From positions 2,666,001 to 2,730,000 of the forward strand of contig NZ_AP025305.1 in NCBI RefSeq assembly GCF_036492635.1: DNA of 64,000 bases. The letters run 5' to 3'. This stretch comes from Aureibacter tunicatorum (GTDB lineage Bacteria > Bacteroidota > Bacteroidia > Cytophagales > Cyclobacteriaceae). The position numbers and the translations under genes were made by a program. Under the pieces are notes generated by a model. The model did no database searches. It was given only the letters and a program-made list of their open reading frames with translations, and was not told the origin of the DNA. Of the stretch, positions 62,895 through 64,000 are shown in pieces; within the stretch, counting starts at the first letter, position 1; each line of letters starts with the position of its first letter.

Positions 62895-64000
62895 TTATTT
62901 TATGAATATTGACTTAATATTAACAAACTCTTTGATTCCGTAATGAGACAACTCTCTGCCGTAACCTGATCGTTTTACTCCACCAAAAGGCATATTAAAA
63001 CTTGAGCTTGGCACTTTATTGACAAATACGGATCCAAAATCCAATTGGTTGGCAAAACCAGCCAAATCCTGCTTATTTTCTCCCCATAAACTCACACAGA
63101 GCCCAAATTTTGAATCATTGGCTAATCGAATAGCCTCATCTTTAGTGTCAAAACCTGTAACAGCGATCAATGGACCAAAAGTTTCCTCTTGAAAAGCGGG
63201 CATATCCTTATCCACAGCATCAAGCAGTGTTGGCGAATAATACATTTCACCAAGCTTCTCAAGCCTGCAACCTCCGTATAAGATCTTTGCTCCTTGATTC
63301 ACAGAAGTTGCTATTTGCTTATCCAATTTATCTAGCAAATCCATTCTTGCCATTGGCCCTAGGTCATTCTTCCTATCCATTGGATCGCCTATTTTCAAAG
63401 TTTCCAATTTACGGAGCATCTTTTCCAAAAAGCGATCTTTGACCGTGTTTTGGATTAGGAACCTCTTAGGCGATGTGCAAGTCTGTCCATTGTTTCTCAT
63501 TCTCGCAGCAAAAGATGCATTTACGCAATTATCCAAATCCGCATCTTCGAATACAATCAGCGGGTCCGATCCTCCCAACTCAAGAATTGTTTTCTTTATG
63601 TACTTTCCTGACTCCATTGCAACTTTGCTCCCTGTCAAATCACTGCCGGTTAAAGCTACTGCCTGCACTCGATCGTCGGCAATTAAGTCCTTGACACTCT
63701 CCACGTCTATATTGAAATTTCTAAACACACTTGGAGCGTTTAGCAGATTTGAAGCTTCGCTGAAGATTTCGTCCAATGCCTCCGCTGATTTTTGCACATT
63801 ATTAGCATGCTTGAGCGCTACAGCATTGCCTGCCATAATAGCCGGCGCGGCAAAACGAAGCACTTGCCAAAACGGAAAATTCCACGGCATAATAGCCAAT
63901 ACTATGCCTAATGGGTCAAAAGAGATATATGCCTTTCCCAATTCGCTATCTTCAACCAGTTCATTCTCAAGCATCTTTGGTCCATGCTCGGCATAGTATC
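62895..64000 (-). CDS. Aldehyde dehydrogenase, 5' end outside window (succinate-semialdehyde type)
   Basis: The frame stays open to the last base, and residues upstream of the internal ATG at 63974 (YYAEHGPK) are family sequence, so the true start lies beyond the window. NAD(P)-binding and active-site motifs are AIMPWNFPFWQVLRF, LTGSDLTGSKVA, ILELGGSDPLIVFEDADLD and the nucleophile Cys in NNGQTCTSPKRF. The PFGGVKRSGYGRELS end is typical. It resembles the Sad/GabD succinate-semialdehyde branch; the substrate is inferred only. Confidence 0.92.
   Translation of the reverse strand, partial: YYAEHGPKMLENELVEDSELGKAYISFDPLGIVLAIMPWNFPFWQVLRFAAPAIMAGNAVALKHANNVQKSAEALDEIFSEASNLLNAPSVFRNFNIDVESVKDLIADDRVQAVALTGSDLTGSKVAMESGKYIKKTILELGGSDPLIVFEDADLDNCVNASFAARMRNNGQTCTSPKRFLIQNTVKDRFLEKMLRKLETLKIGDPMDRKNDLGPMARMDLLDKLDKQIATSVNQGAKILYGGCRLEKLGEMYYSPTLLDAVDKDMPAFQEETFGPLIAVTGFDTKDEAIRLANDSKFGLCVSLWGENKQDLAGFANQLDFGSVFVNKVPSSSFNMPFGGVKRSGYGRELSHYGIKEFVNIKSIFIK

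Noticed and set aside
1-64000. CRISPR arrays, insertion sequences, tRNA or rRNA genes, phage genes
   Set aside because: No regularly spaced repeats, transposase or integrase motifs, or recognisable structural RNAs were seen on either strand.

Overview
The window looks like a contiguous chromosomal piece from a member of the Bacteroidota, most likely a marine Cytophagales-type bacterium; the genus is not resolved. The pointers are a low GC content, weak or absent Shine-Dalgarno sites before most genes, TAnnTTTG-like -7 promoter elements, and families typical of the phylum (PadR plus PspC envelope pair, DUF3127, DUF5723-like outer-membrane protein, YccF, MtaB, GpmA). I saw no rRNA, tRNA, insertion sequence, CRISPR array or phage genes. 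The region is core and metabolic sequence rather than an obvious genomic island.

Layout. 1-4.6 kb: a 3'-truncated lipoprotein whose signal peptide is frameshifted in an A6 tract, a PadR regulator with a palindromic operator, a two-PspC envelope protein and an orphan Vsr mismatch endonuclease. 4.6-8.9 kb: a Bax-inhibitor-like membrane protein, exonuclease VII (xseA-xseB overlapping), DNA polymerase IV and a Gly/Tyr-tailed secreted protein. 8.9-13.2 kb: bifunctional glutathione synthetase (GshF), a MATE exporter and an ArsR repressor; three copies of the same TTCG-N8-CGAA box tie them into one probable regulon. 13.3-16.8 kb: class I fumarase, a degenerate GDPD-like secreted protein and a YceI-like lipoprotein.

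16.8-24.7 kb is a complete D-glucuronate pathway. A divergent LacI regulator and its operator face an operon of fructuronate reductase (SDR), mannonate dehydratase, KDG kinase, glucuronate isomerase, KDPG aldolase and a hexuronate MFS transporter, closed by a terminator. Together these import glucuronate and convert it to pyruvate and glyceraldehyde-3-phosphate.

24.9-38.3 kb is a run of housekeeping and signalling genes: MtaB, an APH-like kinase with an inositol-monophosphatase-like partner, GpmA, a 5'-nucleotidase lipoprotein, YccF, PhoH, a GNAT enzyme, a three-PAS hybrid histidine kinase with receiver and Hpt domains, a short ComEC-like channel and a SAM hydrolase (DUF62). 38.5-43.7 kb holds an MBOAT acyltransferase with two SGNH-hydrolase-like proteins, one carrying an inserted LysM domain; this is a candidate envelope-glycan O-acetylation machine and the most unusual locus here. 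44.1-64 kb holds RapA, a small unknown protein, a DUF5723-like outer-membrane protein, a Crp-family regulator with a multi-pass membrane protein, MurF, an internally duplicated DUF606 transporter divergent from an AraC regulator, class II IlvC, a GT4 glycosyltransferase, PEP carboxylase, DUF3127, an HlyD/EmrA adaptor, a SlyD-like isomerase, a cold-shock protein and a 5'-truncated aldehyde dehydrogenase.

All assignments come from reading motifs and translations by eye; no database search was run.
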